A stretch of 64,000 nucleotides of DNA from Hevea brasiliensis (lineage: Eukaryota; Streptophyta; Magnoliopsida; Malpighiales; Euphorbiaceae): contig NC_079498.1 of the NCBI RefSeq assembly GCF_030052815.1, positions 76,680,992-76,744,991 on the forward strand, written 5' to 3'. Below the pieces are notes generated by a model. It ran no database searches. It was not told the DNA's origin and worked only from the letters and a program-made list of their open reading frames with translations. How positions within the stretch are numbered: the stretch's first letter is position 1; the number at the start of each line of letters is the position of its first letter. Position numbers and translations under genes: made by a program. Positions 11,930-24,602 of this stretch are shown here, piece after piece.

Positions 11930-13541
11930 TTGTTCATTGGTGATCCAATGATATACATTCCTGTCTGATTTGATTGAAATGCCCTTAAGAAATTATAATA
12001 TCATTTTGGGCATGGATTGGCTAGCTAGGCACCATGTAATGATTGACTATAGATTGAAGATAGTCACTTTTGGTCTTTCCACATACGAAGATGTGGTAAC
12101 ACACGGAGAGAGGCAGTTATTGCTATCTAATCTCATTTCAGCTATACTTGCTAGGAAGTTGATTCAGAAGGGGTGTGAAGTTTATTTAGCTCATGTGATA
12201 AACACACGAGTAGGGAGCCTAGATTTGAAGGATATCCCTACAGTGTGTGATTTTTCAGGCGTCTTTCTTGAAGAATTACTAGGATTACCTCCGAAAAGAG
12301 AGGTGCAGTTTGAAATTGAGGTGATACCTAGTGTGAAGCCAATCTCTATCACTCCATATAGAATGGCACCTGCTGAGTTGAAAGAGTTGAAATTGTAGTT
12401 ACAAGAGTTACTAGATAAAGGTTTCATCCGCCCTAGTGTGTCACCTTGGGGAGCACCAGTTTTGTTTGTCAATAAAAAGGATGGTACTCTCCACCTGTGC
12501 ATCAATTACAGACAGTTGAACAAGGTGACAATAAAGAATAGACATCCTTTGCCAAGGATTGATGATTTGTTTGATCAGTTGAAAGATGCAGCTATATTCT
12601 CCAAGATAGATTTGAGATCGGGATACTACCAGTTGAGGGTGCAGGAGAAGAGTATTCCTAAAACTGCCTTCAGAACTTGGTATGGCCACTATGAATTTCT
12701 AGTGATGCCATTCGGCTTGACTAATGCTCCAGCTGCATTTATGGACTTGATAAACACTATCTTTAGGCCATATCTTGATCAGTTTGTGGTAGTATTTATA
12801 GATGATATTCTAGTGTATTTAAAGAATGCAGAGGAGCATGATAAGCACCTGAGGATTGTATTGTAGACTTTGAGGGAGAAACAGTTGTATGCCAAACCGT
12901 CTAAATGTGAGTTTTACCTGAAGAAGATTGCCTTTTTGGGGCATATTGTATCCATAGAGGGTATCAAGGTGGATCCTAGCAAGGTAGAAGTTATTCTTAA
13001 CTAGAAGTCGCCTAGGAATGTCACTAAATTTCGTAGTTTTCTTAGTTTGGCTGGTTATTACCATAGATTTGTGAAGGGATTCTCTATGTTGGCATCTCCA
13101 CTGACTAAATTGTTGCGAAAGGATGTGAAATTTCAGTGGACTGATGAGTGTCAGAAGAGTTTTGATGAGCTGAAACAGTGTTTAACTGAAGCTCCAGTCT
13201 TGACTTTACCTACACCAGGTAAAGAGTACACCATATACAGTGTTACTTCTCATAATGTTTTAGGCTGGGTATTGATGCAAGATAGAAACATTATTGCTAA
13301 TGCTTCACACTAGCTTAAACCACATGAGAGGAATTACCTTACACATGACTTGGAGCTAGCAACAATTGTCTTTGCTTTGAAGATTTGGAGACACTACTTA
13401 TATGGAGAAAAGTGCTACATTTATACAGATCACAATAGTTTGAAGTATTTGGGCACTCGAAAAGAATTGAATTCAAGGCAGAGGAGATTGCTGGAACTGA
13501 TAAAGGATTATGACTGCTTAATTGACTACCAGCCTGGGAAG
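11930..13541 (+). pseudogene. pol pseudogene of element A: protease end, RT, RNase H
   Basis: This continues the interrupted protease (IILGMDWLA), then reverse transcriptase with [35 protein letters not shown] and the catalytic FIDD near 12796. RNase H follows, including [20 protein letters not shown]. Isolated stops (near 12396, 12864, 13003, 13312) break an otherwise well-kept frame. The RNase H motif normally YSDASHN reads YSVTSHN, so a catalytic Asp is lost. The frame ends at YQPGK (13541), where it meets gag of element C. Integrase and chromodomain are missing. Confidence 0.9.
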
Positions 13542-16500
13542 AGACATAGAGGAGAGTGCTAGTACTTGACTGGAGGTTGCTTCAGATGTGGGGCTACAGA
13601 CCATTTTCAGAGAGATTGCCCCTGAGGGAGTGCTTCTACTACTCCAGCACAAACTGAAAGATCTGCCCTTACAGCCCAAAGGGATAGAAGACTTGGTAGG
13701 ACAGAGGCAGTAGGTAGTTCACAGAAAGCTACTTTTGAGACAGTGTAAAGACCAGAGGCCAAGGCACTAATGCGTGCCTATGCTATAAGAGCTCAGAAGG
13801 AGCAGGATGCACCCGATATGATCCGGGGTACTTTCTTTCTCTATAATATGCTTGTGCATACATTGGTAGACCTAGGATCCAGACATTCATATATTTGTAT
13901 TACTTTTCTTATGAAGAGAGGAGTTCAGCTAAATGAGACTGAGTAGGATATTTTGATCACTAACCCTTTAGGTCATAATGTAGTGGTGAATAAGATCTAT
14001 AAGGGCTGTCCCTTAAGAATTGAAGGACACGAGTTCTTGGCCAACTTGATTGAGCTGCCATTCCATGAATTTGACATGATATTGGGAATGGATTGGTTAT
14101 CGTGTCATCAGGTAGTGGTAGATTATTGGTTGAAGTAGATCACCTTGAAAACTATAAGTAATGAAGAAGTGACAGTTGTGGATGAAAGGGCGGGCTATCT
14201 TTCCAATGTCATATCAATCACAGTAGCTAGAAAACTGATAAGAAAGGGCTGTGAAGCATACTTAGCACATGTAGTTGATACTAGGAAGGCTGGGTCTAGT
14301 CTCCAAGATATACCCAACGTATGTGATTTTCAGGATGTGTTTTCAGAGAAATTGCCTGGTTTACCACCGGAAAGAGAAGTAAAATTTGTAATTGAAGTGA
14401 TGCTGGGTACAACACCGATATCGATTGCTTCTTATAGGATGGCACCGACGGAGTTAAATGAGTTGAAAGTACAACTACAAGAATTATTAGATAAGGGCTT
14501 TATACGCCCTAGCGTATTGCCATGGGGAGCACCGGTGTTGTTTATAAAGAAGAAGGATGGGCATTGAGATTATGTGTAGACTACCGACAATTGAATAAAG
14601 TGACGATAAAGAATAAGTATCCTTTGCCTAGGATAGATGATCTATTTGATTAGTTGAAGGGAGCGGGTGTTTTCTCCAAGATTGATCTTTGATCGGGGTA
14701 TCATCAACTAAGGGTAAAGGAGGCGAATCTACCTAAGACTGCTTTCAGGACTCGGTATGGGCATTATGAATTTTTGGTGATGCCATTCAGGTTGACAAAT
14801 GCACCAGTGGCATTCATGAATCTTATAAATCGTATCTTTCATCTTTATTTAGATCGATTTGTAGTAGTCTTTATTGATGATAAACTGGTGTATTCCAAGG
14901 ACCGGGATGAGCATGATAAACAGTTGAGGATTGTATTACAAACCTTGAGGGAGAAGAAGCTATATGCTAAGTTATCCAAGTGTGAATTTTAGTTGAATAA
15001 GATTTCTTTCCTTGGACACATAGTATCAGCTGATGGGATTAGAGTAGATCCCAAGAAGATAAAAGCTATAGTGGAATGGAAACCACCCAAGAACGCCATG
15101 AAAGTCAGAAGTTTCTTAGGATTGGCAGGTTACTATAGGAGATTTGTGAAAGGATTCTCTCTTATAATAGCTCCATTGACTAAGCTACTACATAAGAATG
15201 TGAAATTTGACTGGAATGATAAATGCCAAGCCAGTTTTGAGAAATTAAAGGTTATGTTTATTGAAGCACCAGTATTAACACAACTAGTATCAGGGAGAGA
15301 CTTCGTGGTTTACAGTAATGCCTCGCATAATGGACTTGGGTGTGTTCTAATACAAGAAGGAAAAGTGATTGCTTATGCTTCTAGGCAACTAAAACCATAT
15401 GAAAAGAACCACCCCACCCACGATCTTGAATTGGCGGCAATTGTATTTACATTAAAGATATGGAGGCATTACTTATATGGTGAAAAGTGTTATGTCTACA
15501 TGGATCACAAAAGTCTTAAATATTTGCCAACCCAGAAGGAACTTAACCTAAGGCAAAGAAGATGGATTGAGTTCTTAAAGGACTATGATTGTGTTATTGA
15601 CTATCACCCTGGGAAGGCAAATGTGGTGGTAGATGCACTCAGTAAAAAGTCATTGGTGGCATTAAGAGCTTTGAATGCTTGTTTGACTTTAACACAAGAT
15701 GGGCCTATATTAGCCGAATTGCAAGTGAAGCCTAGTTTACGACAGCAAGTGCAAGAGGCCCAAAAGCTAGATGAGAAGTTAATGAGCATTATGGGCTGAA
15801 GCAAAGAGGGGAAGAAAAATGGGTATGAGATAAAGGAAGATGGATGCTTATACTATAAAGGAAGAATTTGTGTGCCGAATGATGAAGAATTGAAGAAGAG
15901 CATTTTGAAAGAGGCACACAGTAGCTTTTATGCTATGCACCCTAGGAGTATGAAGATGTATCACAATTTGAAGTCTCATTATTGGTGGTCTGGTATGAAA
16001 AAGGACATTGTTGATTAAGTGACTAGATGCCTGATATGTCAGCAAGTTAAGGCAGAGCACCAAGTTCCATCGGGTTTGCTGCAACCTATAGCTATACCTG
16101 AGTGGAAATGGGACCATATCATAATGGGTTTTGTTAGTCATCTACCTTTGACATAGAAAAAGCATGATGCAGTGTGGGTAATAGTAGGCAGATTGATGAA
16201 GTCAGCTCACTTCCTACCAGTTAGAACCAAATATTCACTGGAGAAGCTAGCAAAGCTAGCAAAATTATATATAAGTGAGATAATTTGGTTATATGGTGTG
16301 CCAGCATCGATCATATTAGACTGAGACCCAAGGTTTACATTTAGGTTTTGGAATAAATTACAGGAAGCCTTGGGTACACAATTGCATTATAGCACATCTT
16401 TTCATCCTCAGATAGGTGGGCAGTTAGAAAGAGTAATCCATATACTTGAAGATATGTTAAGAAGGTGTGTTATGGAATTTGAAGGAAGTTGGGACAAGAA

Positions 16501-17161
16501 TCTACCATTTGCAGAATTTTCATATGATAATAGTTATCAGGCAAGTATAAAGATGGCTCCTTATGAAGAATTGTATAGGAGGAAGTGCAGGATACCCTTA
16601 TGCTAGATAGAACTGGGTGAAGATAAGATTGTGGGGCTAGATTTGGTGAGATAGACTAAGGAGAAGGTAAAGGTGATTAGAGCTAGTTTGAAAGCTGCCT
16701 CAGATAGACAAAAGTCATATGGGGACTTAAAAAGAAAAAACATAGAATATGAAGTCAGTGATAAAGTTTTTCTTAAGGTGTCGCCATTGAAAAAGGTGTT
16801 GAGATTTGGGAAGAAGGGTAAGTTGAGCCCGAGGTTTATCGGTCCATGCGAAATCATTGAATGTATGGGTCCAGTAGCCTATAGGCTAGCTTTACCACAG
16901 GAATTGGATAAGATCCATAATATATTTCATGTCTCAATGCTAAAGAGGTATAGATCGGATCCTTCACATGTCATATCAGTGAAGGAAATTGATGTGCAGT
17001 CAGATTTTACATATGAAGAGGAACAGGTAAAAATCTTGGCTTGAGAGATCAAGGAATTGGGGAATAAGAAGATCTCATTCGTGAAGGTGCTTTGGAGACA
17101 CCATAGCATAGAGGAAGCTACTTGGGAGAGCGAAGAGACAATAAGGCAGTAGTATCACAGC
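13542..17161 (+). pseudogene. gag(zinc knuckle)-pol pseudogene of Tekay-like element C
   Basis: It begins at a gag zinc knuckle, CFRCGATDHFQRDC (13578-13619), a clean CX2CX4HX4C. In order it holds protease (VDLGSRHSYI for the usual D-S-G), RT (FIDD near 14873), RNase H (14993-15650), integrase (15850-16620) and a chromodomain-like end (16980-17161). About a dozen stops and several frameshifts are present. Catalytic positions have drifted: the RNase H motif is [10 protein letters not shown] and the first integrase Asp reads GFVSHLP. The 5' LTR and most of gag are missing. The last codons lie beyond the solo LTR at 17162, resuming at 20809. Confidence 0.9.
17157..17161 (+). repeat. Target-site duplication ACAGC (left)
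   Basis: ACAGC is repeated at 20809-20813 and flanks the minus-strand solo LTR. Confidence 0.85.
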
Positions 17162-20100
17162 TGTCACACCCTACCCCTCTGTAAGGCATAACATGATCCC
17201 GTAGTATACCTAATGAATTACCAACTCCGTCTACTGATAATCCATTAAATACACTACAAGGAATTTTAAAAACTTTTCTTACTTCTTTTACAGTGGTGAG
17301 CACTATTTACAGGTGTTAAAAACCTTTTTGAACTGAAGTGATAGAACTAACACATTTGAATTATTTGGAGTTTCTGTAAAAATTTTGGCAGAGTGCCATC
17401 TGTATTTTGGATAAAACAGTTCTTCAGAAAACCTGTAAAAAGCACTTCAATAGATTTCCAAATCTCAACACCAACATATTTCTCAACACAACACATTTCT
17501 CAACTCAAATCCACAGTGATTTTTCAAAGACTGAGATAAAAGAAATATAATACAATTTTTACAAGCCAAAATAACTCATAATTATTTTACAACTTCAATG
17601 TATAATTTTTATTTACAAATGCTCAAAACCAACAACAATATGTACATACAGTGAACATACATTACATTACAAAATATAAAATATTGGTATACTCATTATA
17701 CCCGGTAGTCTCTCGCTGGAGGTACTAGCAGCATAGTCTGCTGCCCTGTCTGTCTGTCTGTCTACCTGCGACAGCAATAAAAAGCTATCGCTGAGACAAT
17801 GTCTCAGTGGTTCACAACATTAACCAAATACAATTTAAATCACAATTCATAAATCATATAAATAGTGGATACTTAAAACTATAGTTAAATTCAAGACAAT
17901 AATGTCATAAGGAGTTTAACACAATATTACAATAAATCTCAGTAATCAAACATAGCTAAATTCAAAAGACAGTAAATGTCAATAAGAATTTAAACTCATT
18001 TTACAATCTTACAATATGCATCAATAAATCACACACAGCTTTAATCATATTCCCAAGTTCAATTCATCCCAAAAGCCGATGGCTAATGAGGTATTCAATT
18101 CGTCCCAAAAGTCGATGACTAATGAGGAATAACACAGCTAGCTAGCAAAAATATGAGTACTCATCCAATTCGTCCTCAACAGGCACACACCTCAACACTT
18201 CAGCCAGAGAGGGAATTCAATTCATCCCACTAGACAAGCTAGCGAGGAATACAATCAATGTACATGATAGCTGTGGTTTCAAACCAATTACAGTGCTTTT
18301 CAATTAATAAGTATCCATCAAATATCTTTCAAACCATTTTTCACAATTTCACAACTTAAAACAATAATATGCAAATAGTCATAATTTATTTCAATTGAAA
18401 ATAATTCAAAAGAAATAGTTGTTGTGCACAAACCTCTGATAACTGTCTCCGAGTCTGGACTCAGTATTTCCTTCCCTTTTCCTGAGTCTTTGGTAACTGA
18501 GAAACACAATTTGAAGTATTTCAGTACTAAATTAAACTATCTCTAACGATAATGTTCGATAAGTAATTCACTGAAGGCTATTATTTGTTTAATCACCTAA
18601 TATACCGACCCTCGATGCGTTTTAGGTAAATTAGGTTTTAGTGTCATTAATATGTCACATTCGATAGGGTTTTAGGGTTGGTACGTTTTACCAAACTCAT
18701 TTCCTTGTTTAGTGCATTTTAATGCAACTTGCTGGATTCCGGGATACTAGTTTGACCTAGCCGGACGACCTAGTTCCCTCGGTTTTCGGGTTTCGGTCAA
18801 AACTACAAACTTGTAGATCTATGTCTTATGGAACGCGGGGCAAAATTTTAGGTCATTCTGAGTTAAGTAGACCAAGTTATGGTCATTATACTATTGCTGG
18901 TCAAATGGCATCAAATTAGGTCAATTTTAGGTCAATTTGGTCAACTCTGGTTCGGCCAGTTTTTGGACCCGAACTTGTGCAAGCTTTTTGACTTGCTTCT
19001 GGTCATTTCTGGGCTTTGGTGTCTTCATAAGACTTGTAGGTATGGATCTTAACTATTCATGGTTAAAATTTCAGGTCAATTGGACCTGTTTTGAGTGAGT
19101 TATGGCCTAAACACTAACTGCTGCCCAAATGGTCAATTTTCAGGCCTCACTTGCACTTAATCCGAATTGGTCATTTTTCATATCACCTTGCAAGCAGAAT
19201 TTTGGTATGCTTTCTCAATGAAAGTTGGCACATTTTGTGCCTAGTTTTAGTTCCAATTGGTCTCATACCAATTGAGGTTACACATTTAAAGTTATAGGCT
19301 AAAATGCATACTGCCCTTAATTACCTTGCTTAAACATACATCAATGACACATTTACCTTACTATATGTTCACTTCCCTTAACAATTCTGTTTTGGTACAT
19401 TACCAAAACCATATACCACTTCACTTTAAAGTCACTTTGGGCAGATTACAATTATCCTCAATACACCAATTAAAACTCAAATTTACAAAGTCTAAGTACA
19501 ATCACATATAAGCCTAAACATTACTAATTCTTACATACACTTCACACAATCACTCTATATACATATCCATCAATCCTCAATGTCAATATTCTGCCAATAC
19601 CTTCATAAACACATACATTTATCCAAGAGTCCCAAGGCTGCCGAAAATCTTCACCATGCCAAAGTGTCCTACAATTCATCAATTTCCATTCCAAGTGCAC
19701 AATCACCATATACATGTGGAATAATTTACTAGGATATTAAATCACCCTAATAAACATCATTTCTCATCAAATATATGTATAAATATTTCCTTAAATACAT
19801 GACTCCATGGCTGTCCAAAATGAACATATCAATAACTCGTCAAACTTGAAAATTTTCTTCACAAATCCAACACCCATAACATGTACACAAAGTTTAACAA
19901 AACAATATTCAAAAAATGTAAACTTACTTATGGTTGGAGCTTGCTAAACCTTGATTAAACTTCTTGATTTTGGTATCAAGCTCTTCCTTATGATGTGTAG
20001 ACAATCTTTAATGAAGAAACCTAACTGATTGGAGGTGAAATGGAGAGGTTAGGTGAAGCTTAAAGAAAACGGCAATGGAGGTTTATCCTTCTCTTCAATT

Positions 20101-20808
20101 CGGCATGGATGAGGAACCTTGAAGAAATGAGTTTGCAAATTGTATATTAGGTATACACCTGCCCCATTTAACTCTTAGTTTATTCTTTTAGTGGCCCACT
20201 CACTCAATTAATCATATAATATGTTTAATTCCCACTTATTCCACATTAAACCCTTAATTTTTGTTATTTACTTTAGGTACCACCAATTTAATTTTTCATT
20301 TCATTTTCTAAGTGTAATATTATTTATTTTTAATGGAAATTTAGGTCAAAAGACAATTCGGGGTGTCAAATGACCATAATGCCCCTGTTCGGGTTGCATT
20401 CCCGATTTTTCGGTAACACCGGGTTTTGTCTATTTTTCGATTTCTCACTTTTCTTTGTACTAATTATTTAATTTTTCTTTGATCTTTCTAATGAGATTTA
20501 TTATTCAATAAGGGTCTATTTAAGTCCTAAAAATGTTTTCCAGGGTTCCCTGTAGTCCAGGGCTAGTCAACGGTCCACGCCGTGACTTTCCGGTGCGGTC
20601 ACCCATCGCTAGGGTTCCCGGCTCGCTTAACTTGGTTACATTTCTTTGCTATTATTTTTCCTTTCTTTTTCTTGTGTTTTCTTTTCTTGTATTTCATTAT
20701 TTTATGTCTCCTCACTCATATTGAAGTATAGTTCTAGGCATCCTAACTGTCCGGACAACACTGGTCACCGGAACAGTAGTACGCACTATCGAACTTAGGG
20801 GTGTTATA
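17162..20808 (-). mobile_element. Solo Tekay-type LTR F, 3647 bp, minus strand
   Basis: On the minus strand it opens TATAACACCCCTAAGTTCG, where the usual TG has become TA, and closes GGTAGGGTGTGACA. ACAGC flanks both sides. Similarity to the 59012-63058 LTR (for example a shared block with TCCGGACAG near the start) puts them in one family. It interrupts the last codons of C's chromodomain frame. It contains the two-hairpin element and a short TGTC run near 17745. No coding sequence is supported. Confidence 0.9.
17764..17807 (-). other. Two-hairpin element in solo LTR F
   Basis: Given as plus-strand positions: CTGAGAC (17791-17797) pairs with GTCTCAG (17801-17807), and GCGACAGC (17768-17775) pairs with GCTATCGC (17784-17791). 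On the minus strand AGGTA follows the second hairpin. Confidence 0.6.
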
Positions 20809-20866
20809 ACAGCTGTTTACATCAGGTAAATTTCGAGGATGAAATTTCTATTTAAAGGGGAAGAAT
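20809..20866 (+). pseudogene. C-terminal tail and polypurine tract of element C
   Basis: After the duplicated ACAGC the frame gives a short tail that stops near 20848. The purine tract AAAGGGGAAGAAT then sits immediately before the LTR start at 20867. This is the normal layout at the end of a Tekay element and confirms that C once read across the solo LTR. Confidence 0.75.
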
Positions 20867-21924
20867 TGTAAAACCCCACTATAGGTAGTCCATACATTCT
20901 ACTATGCTGGCGACTAACATCTATCCGGATAGACTGGAATGTTTGGAACTATCCTTAAATTTAAGTAAGGAGTCATAATTTAAACGAATAAAGATCAAGT
21001 AAGGTTGAAGGACAAATAAAAGAAGTGGAGTATAATCAGTTAAATGAGCACATGTCCTAGTGATGGGTAACTCCACTGGGAAAAGATAAGCAAAAACCTG
21101 ATAATAGCAAAAATTGGTCAATTAAATTTAAAGGTCAAATATTAACAAAAAATGTGAGTAATTAGGTTAATGAAGTGGATTAGTTTAATTAATTATGATC
21201 ATGAAAAATTAAACATAAATTTTTAATTAATCAAACCTAATGATTAAAGATTTCCATATATTTACAAGTTTGTCATTTCCCGATATTTACAACTTTGCCT
21301 TTTGGGTTTAAAATAATATAAATACCAATTGGAAGAAGAAAAACAACATGATCTTCTTCTTCTTCTTCTTCCATTCATTGCTGTCCCCTTCTCTCTCCCA
21401 ATCCCCCCATGAAAGCTTCATTCTAAGCTTGAATCCCGTTAATTCCTCCATAATTTAAAAGGAAAATTGAGAGAAAACCTTGAATTAAGCTCTAATTTGA
21501 AGAGAGCAAGCAATAAGTCAAAGAAATTTAGAAGATTGGTGAAGAAAGGAATCTTGGTTTGAGGAGTCCAAGAAGGAGAATCAAAGTTTTAGTAATTTGA
21601 AGGTTGATTGAAGGTGGATTAGGCCTTGAAATCAAGGTTAGTTCTAAGAATTTCATAAATTTTTAAAGTTATTACTAAATTAGTTAGGGTTTTTATGCAA
21701 ATAGGGTTTTCTTGGTATGAAGCCTATTTAATACTATCATAGTTGTATTATGACCATTTGATGTGTATTGATTGAGAAACAATAGTGATTTGTTAAAGAA
21801 ATTAAATGAAATGGGTATTGGACATTATGGGTGAATCTAGACAGCTTGAGTCTAGTGAAATTGAATGCTTATAATTTGAGCCACATAACTCCAATTGATG
21901 TTAAACCAATGGAAAATTAAAGAT

Positions 21925-22309
21925 AAGACAATATGCTAAAACTTTCATGAAGACAAGTTGCCCTAATTTTGTGTGTAGATACTTAAAATAATTGCTAGAA
22001 TTTGAGTCACAAAACCTGAAACCTAGGTGTAGGGTACCATGGACAGTCTAGATTAGAATGAGTATAACTCACTCTAAGAAACTCCAAATTAGGTGATTCT
22101 TAGTTCGTTAAAAAGCAAGACAATATGCTAAAACTTTCATGAAGACAAGTTGCCCTAATTTTATGTGTAGATACTTAAAATAATCGCTAGAATTTGAGTC
22201 ACTAAACCTGAAACCTAGGTGTAGGGTACCATGGATAGTCTAGAGAGTATAACTCACTCTAAGAAACTCCAAATTAGGTGATTCTTAGTTCATTGAAAAG
22301 CTAAGACAT
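21925..22309 (+). repeat. Tandem duplication, 192-bp unit
   Basis: The block starting AAGACAATATGCTAAAACTT at 21925 recurs at 22117 with a few substitutions and one small deletion near 22244. It is confined to C's 3' LTR. Confidence 0.85.
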
Positions 22310-23279
22310 AAAGAAACAACTTTCCTGGAGAAAAAAAATGACAAATTTAAAGTGTAACTCATTCAAATATAGGCTCTAAAAACTGCCCAAAACCTGTCCT
22401 GCGATTAGTTAAGTAGTGCATCTGAACCTGTCCTGTTTACCTAGACATAACTCATTGTTTATAATTCCAAATGAGGTAAAATTTACCTTGTTGGAAATCT
22501 AAGATATAGAGGAACAACCTTCATGAAGAACCCTTGAGCTGAAACTAAATGGAAGATAATTAGGGCTGGAATTCAGAAATGAAAATTCTAGAATCCTGAA
22601 AAATGACCAAATAAATAGTACACACTCAATTAATCATAACTCACTCTACAAAACTCTAAATTGAGTAATTCTTGAACCAGTGTAATCTTAAGAAATAGGG
22701 GAACAAATCATATGAAGACCATGATGCTAAATTATAATTGTAGCATATCCAAATTTGCTTGACAAATTGAGTCTAGAAATCTGCCTGGATTTTGGAAGTG
22801 ACTTGAAAATTGGAAATTTGTCACCTGAATATTTTTGGCAAAATGGCCATAACTTAAGCTACGCAAATGCAAATGGAATGATTTCAAAGCCAAAATAAAT
22901 ATAAGACATAGATATACAATTCTCATGAAGAAGGCATGGCCTAATTCCTACTAATGAAGTTAAGGTACCAAATCTAAAATTTATGAAATGCAGGTATAAT
23001 TGTGTAATTTGTGAATTGTGATTAGTGCCAATGACATGTTAAGCATGAATGGCATGTGAAATTGTGTTTGGGACTTATGTTCCCATGATGATTGAGATTA
23101 TGATAGAATTATGAAAGAATGGTACCTAAATGATGAAGTAATGTGAACATTGAATTACTAATGATAATAAATTAGCCCAAGTATGCCTAGACAGTAGTGA
23201 ATGGATTGGATAGATTAGTATGCCAAGAAGGGATAAGATTAGTAGTACTACACATGGCTTCTATGCTTGGATACCATTG

Positions 23280-23461
23280 CCAGGCACCGAGTGTCCGATA
23301 TGGTTATCTCTTATTCATGATCACTTTGAATAATCATTGACAAGCACCGAGTGTCCGATATGATTATTCCCATAGCTTTTGTGCCCATTTATATTGCATA
23401 CCTGGTAGGCACTAATGTGTCCGACAATATGATGGCCCGAGGCACTGAGTGTCCAGCGCTA
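23280..23461 (+). repeat. Four scattered copies of a GGCACYGAGTGTCC word
   Basis: Copies lie near 23282, 23343 (GGC changed to AGC), 23408 (diverged) and 23443. Three are followed by a GATATG- or CAATATG-like word. The family-1 LTR has one related copy near 10652. Confidence 0.6.
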
Positions 23462-23809
23462 GTAAAACCCACGTATCTAGTTTAGACAATTCTATTAAAT
23501 GTTACCTTGGGCACCAAACTAAATTAAGAAAGTTGAATATCGAAATAAAGGAAGGGAAAGACCCTATGAAAATGAATACTTTCAAAGATCATGAAAATAT
23601 GGAAATATGAGAAAGTGAGAGAAAAATATGGTGAAAGGTATCCAAAATCATGATGTAGTTAAACCAATGAAATAATTACAAAAATTGATGTTATAAATTA
23701 TATCCTCTTTAAAATGATTTATGAATATTTAAATGTACATATTCTTATTTTATACAAGTATGAAATTATTTTTGTTTGTATATTGTATTTTTATTATGCT
23801 ACTGCACTA

Positions 23810-23852
23810 CTAAGTAGAAATGCTTAGTGCGATGATTTCTCTTCGTGCAGGT
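23810..23852 (+). other. Two-hairpin element in LTR of C
   Basis: CTAAGT (23810-23815) pairs with GCTTAG (23822-23827) using a terminal T-G wobble. GTGCGA (23827-23832) pairs with TCGTGC (23843-23848) using two wobbles. AGGT follows at 23849. Confidence 0.55.
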
Positions 23853-24357
23853 CTAGGTGATAAGACCCAATAGACGTTGGAGAGGGATTGTGGTTGGATC
23901 TGCATTAGTAGTCTTCGTCACTTCAGCACGTCATTTTGGTATAGATTTTTTGGCCCACAGTAATGCATGACTATGTACATTATAATTAAGCAAAGATGTG
24001 ATTAAATTTTTGGATTTGTATGATAAATGTGTACATATTTTGTAAATGAATATAATGAAAAAAAAAATTATGTATAGAAATGGAAGTGATTAGAAAAGGA
24101 AATATGAATTGTGATATTGAAATTGATATGGATTTCATACCTTCCAATATAGATGATTTGAACAGGTCAGTTCTTTAACAGGTCAATTATTAAAAAAATG
24201 GGAAAACTCTTGTAGTTTTCCATTTAAAAATCCCTTAATTAAATTATGATGGAACTAAATTGATCATCAACTGAATATGATAAGATTAGGTGCTTTGGCA
24301 TAGGATGTGGTATTCCTTTGCTCGGCTACACTGTAGATCAGGTAAGGGGGTGTTACA

Positions 24358-24602
24358 TGAACTTCAAAGGTAGTATGAGAATATGGATTCTCGAACTATC
24401 ATTTTTCATCTCAAGGAGTTGTTTGATTCAAATGTAGGAATGAAAGGTATAAGAATCAAGGGGATTATTTCACTATAAGATGACAGAAGGATATTCAGTG
24501 AACGTTCACATTCTAAAGATGATTGGCTATAATATAAAATGAGGCAAATTGGGTTTTGTCATGGATCATGAGTTAAGTATTGACTTGGTCTTACAGTCTT
24601 TA
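24358..24602 (+). pseudogene. Ty1/copia gag (UBN2-type) fragment
   Basis: Two reading frames joined by a frameshift near 24475 resemble copia gag. The first half gives TIIFHLKELFDSNVGMKG and the second ends with ILKMIGY, then LGFVMDHELSIDLVLQSL. The latter is a strong match to the conserved end of the UBN2 gag domain. Stops and the frameshift show it is dead. It is the only copia sequence found. It lies between C's 3' LTR and the minus-strand LTR X, so it is older than at least one of them. Confidence 0.75.

Larger units (their letters stand above)
20867..24357 (+). mobile_element. 3' LTR of element C
   Basis: It opens TGTAAAACCCCACTATAGG and closes GTAAGGGGGTGTTACA, 3491 bp. It follows C's polypurine tract directly. 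It holds an imperfect 192-bp tandem duplication, a cluster of GGCACYGAGTGTCC-like words near 23.3-23.45 kb, and the two-hairpin element. No matching 5' LTR is present in the window. No coding sequence is seen. Confidence 0.88.

Noticed and set aside
19326..19511. Short ORFs of about 60-100 codons scattered through the AT-rich LTRs
   Set aside because: Length is as expected by chance, no domains are visible, and they are not conserved between related LTRs.
2471..24357. A plus C as one recombinant mobile element
   Set aside because: Outer LTRs belong to different families, outer 5-bp flanks differ, and RT/RNase H is present twice.
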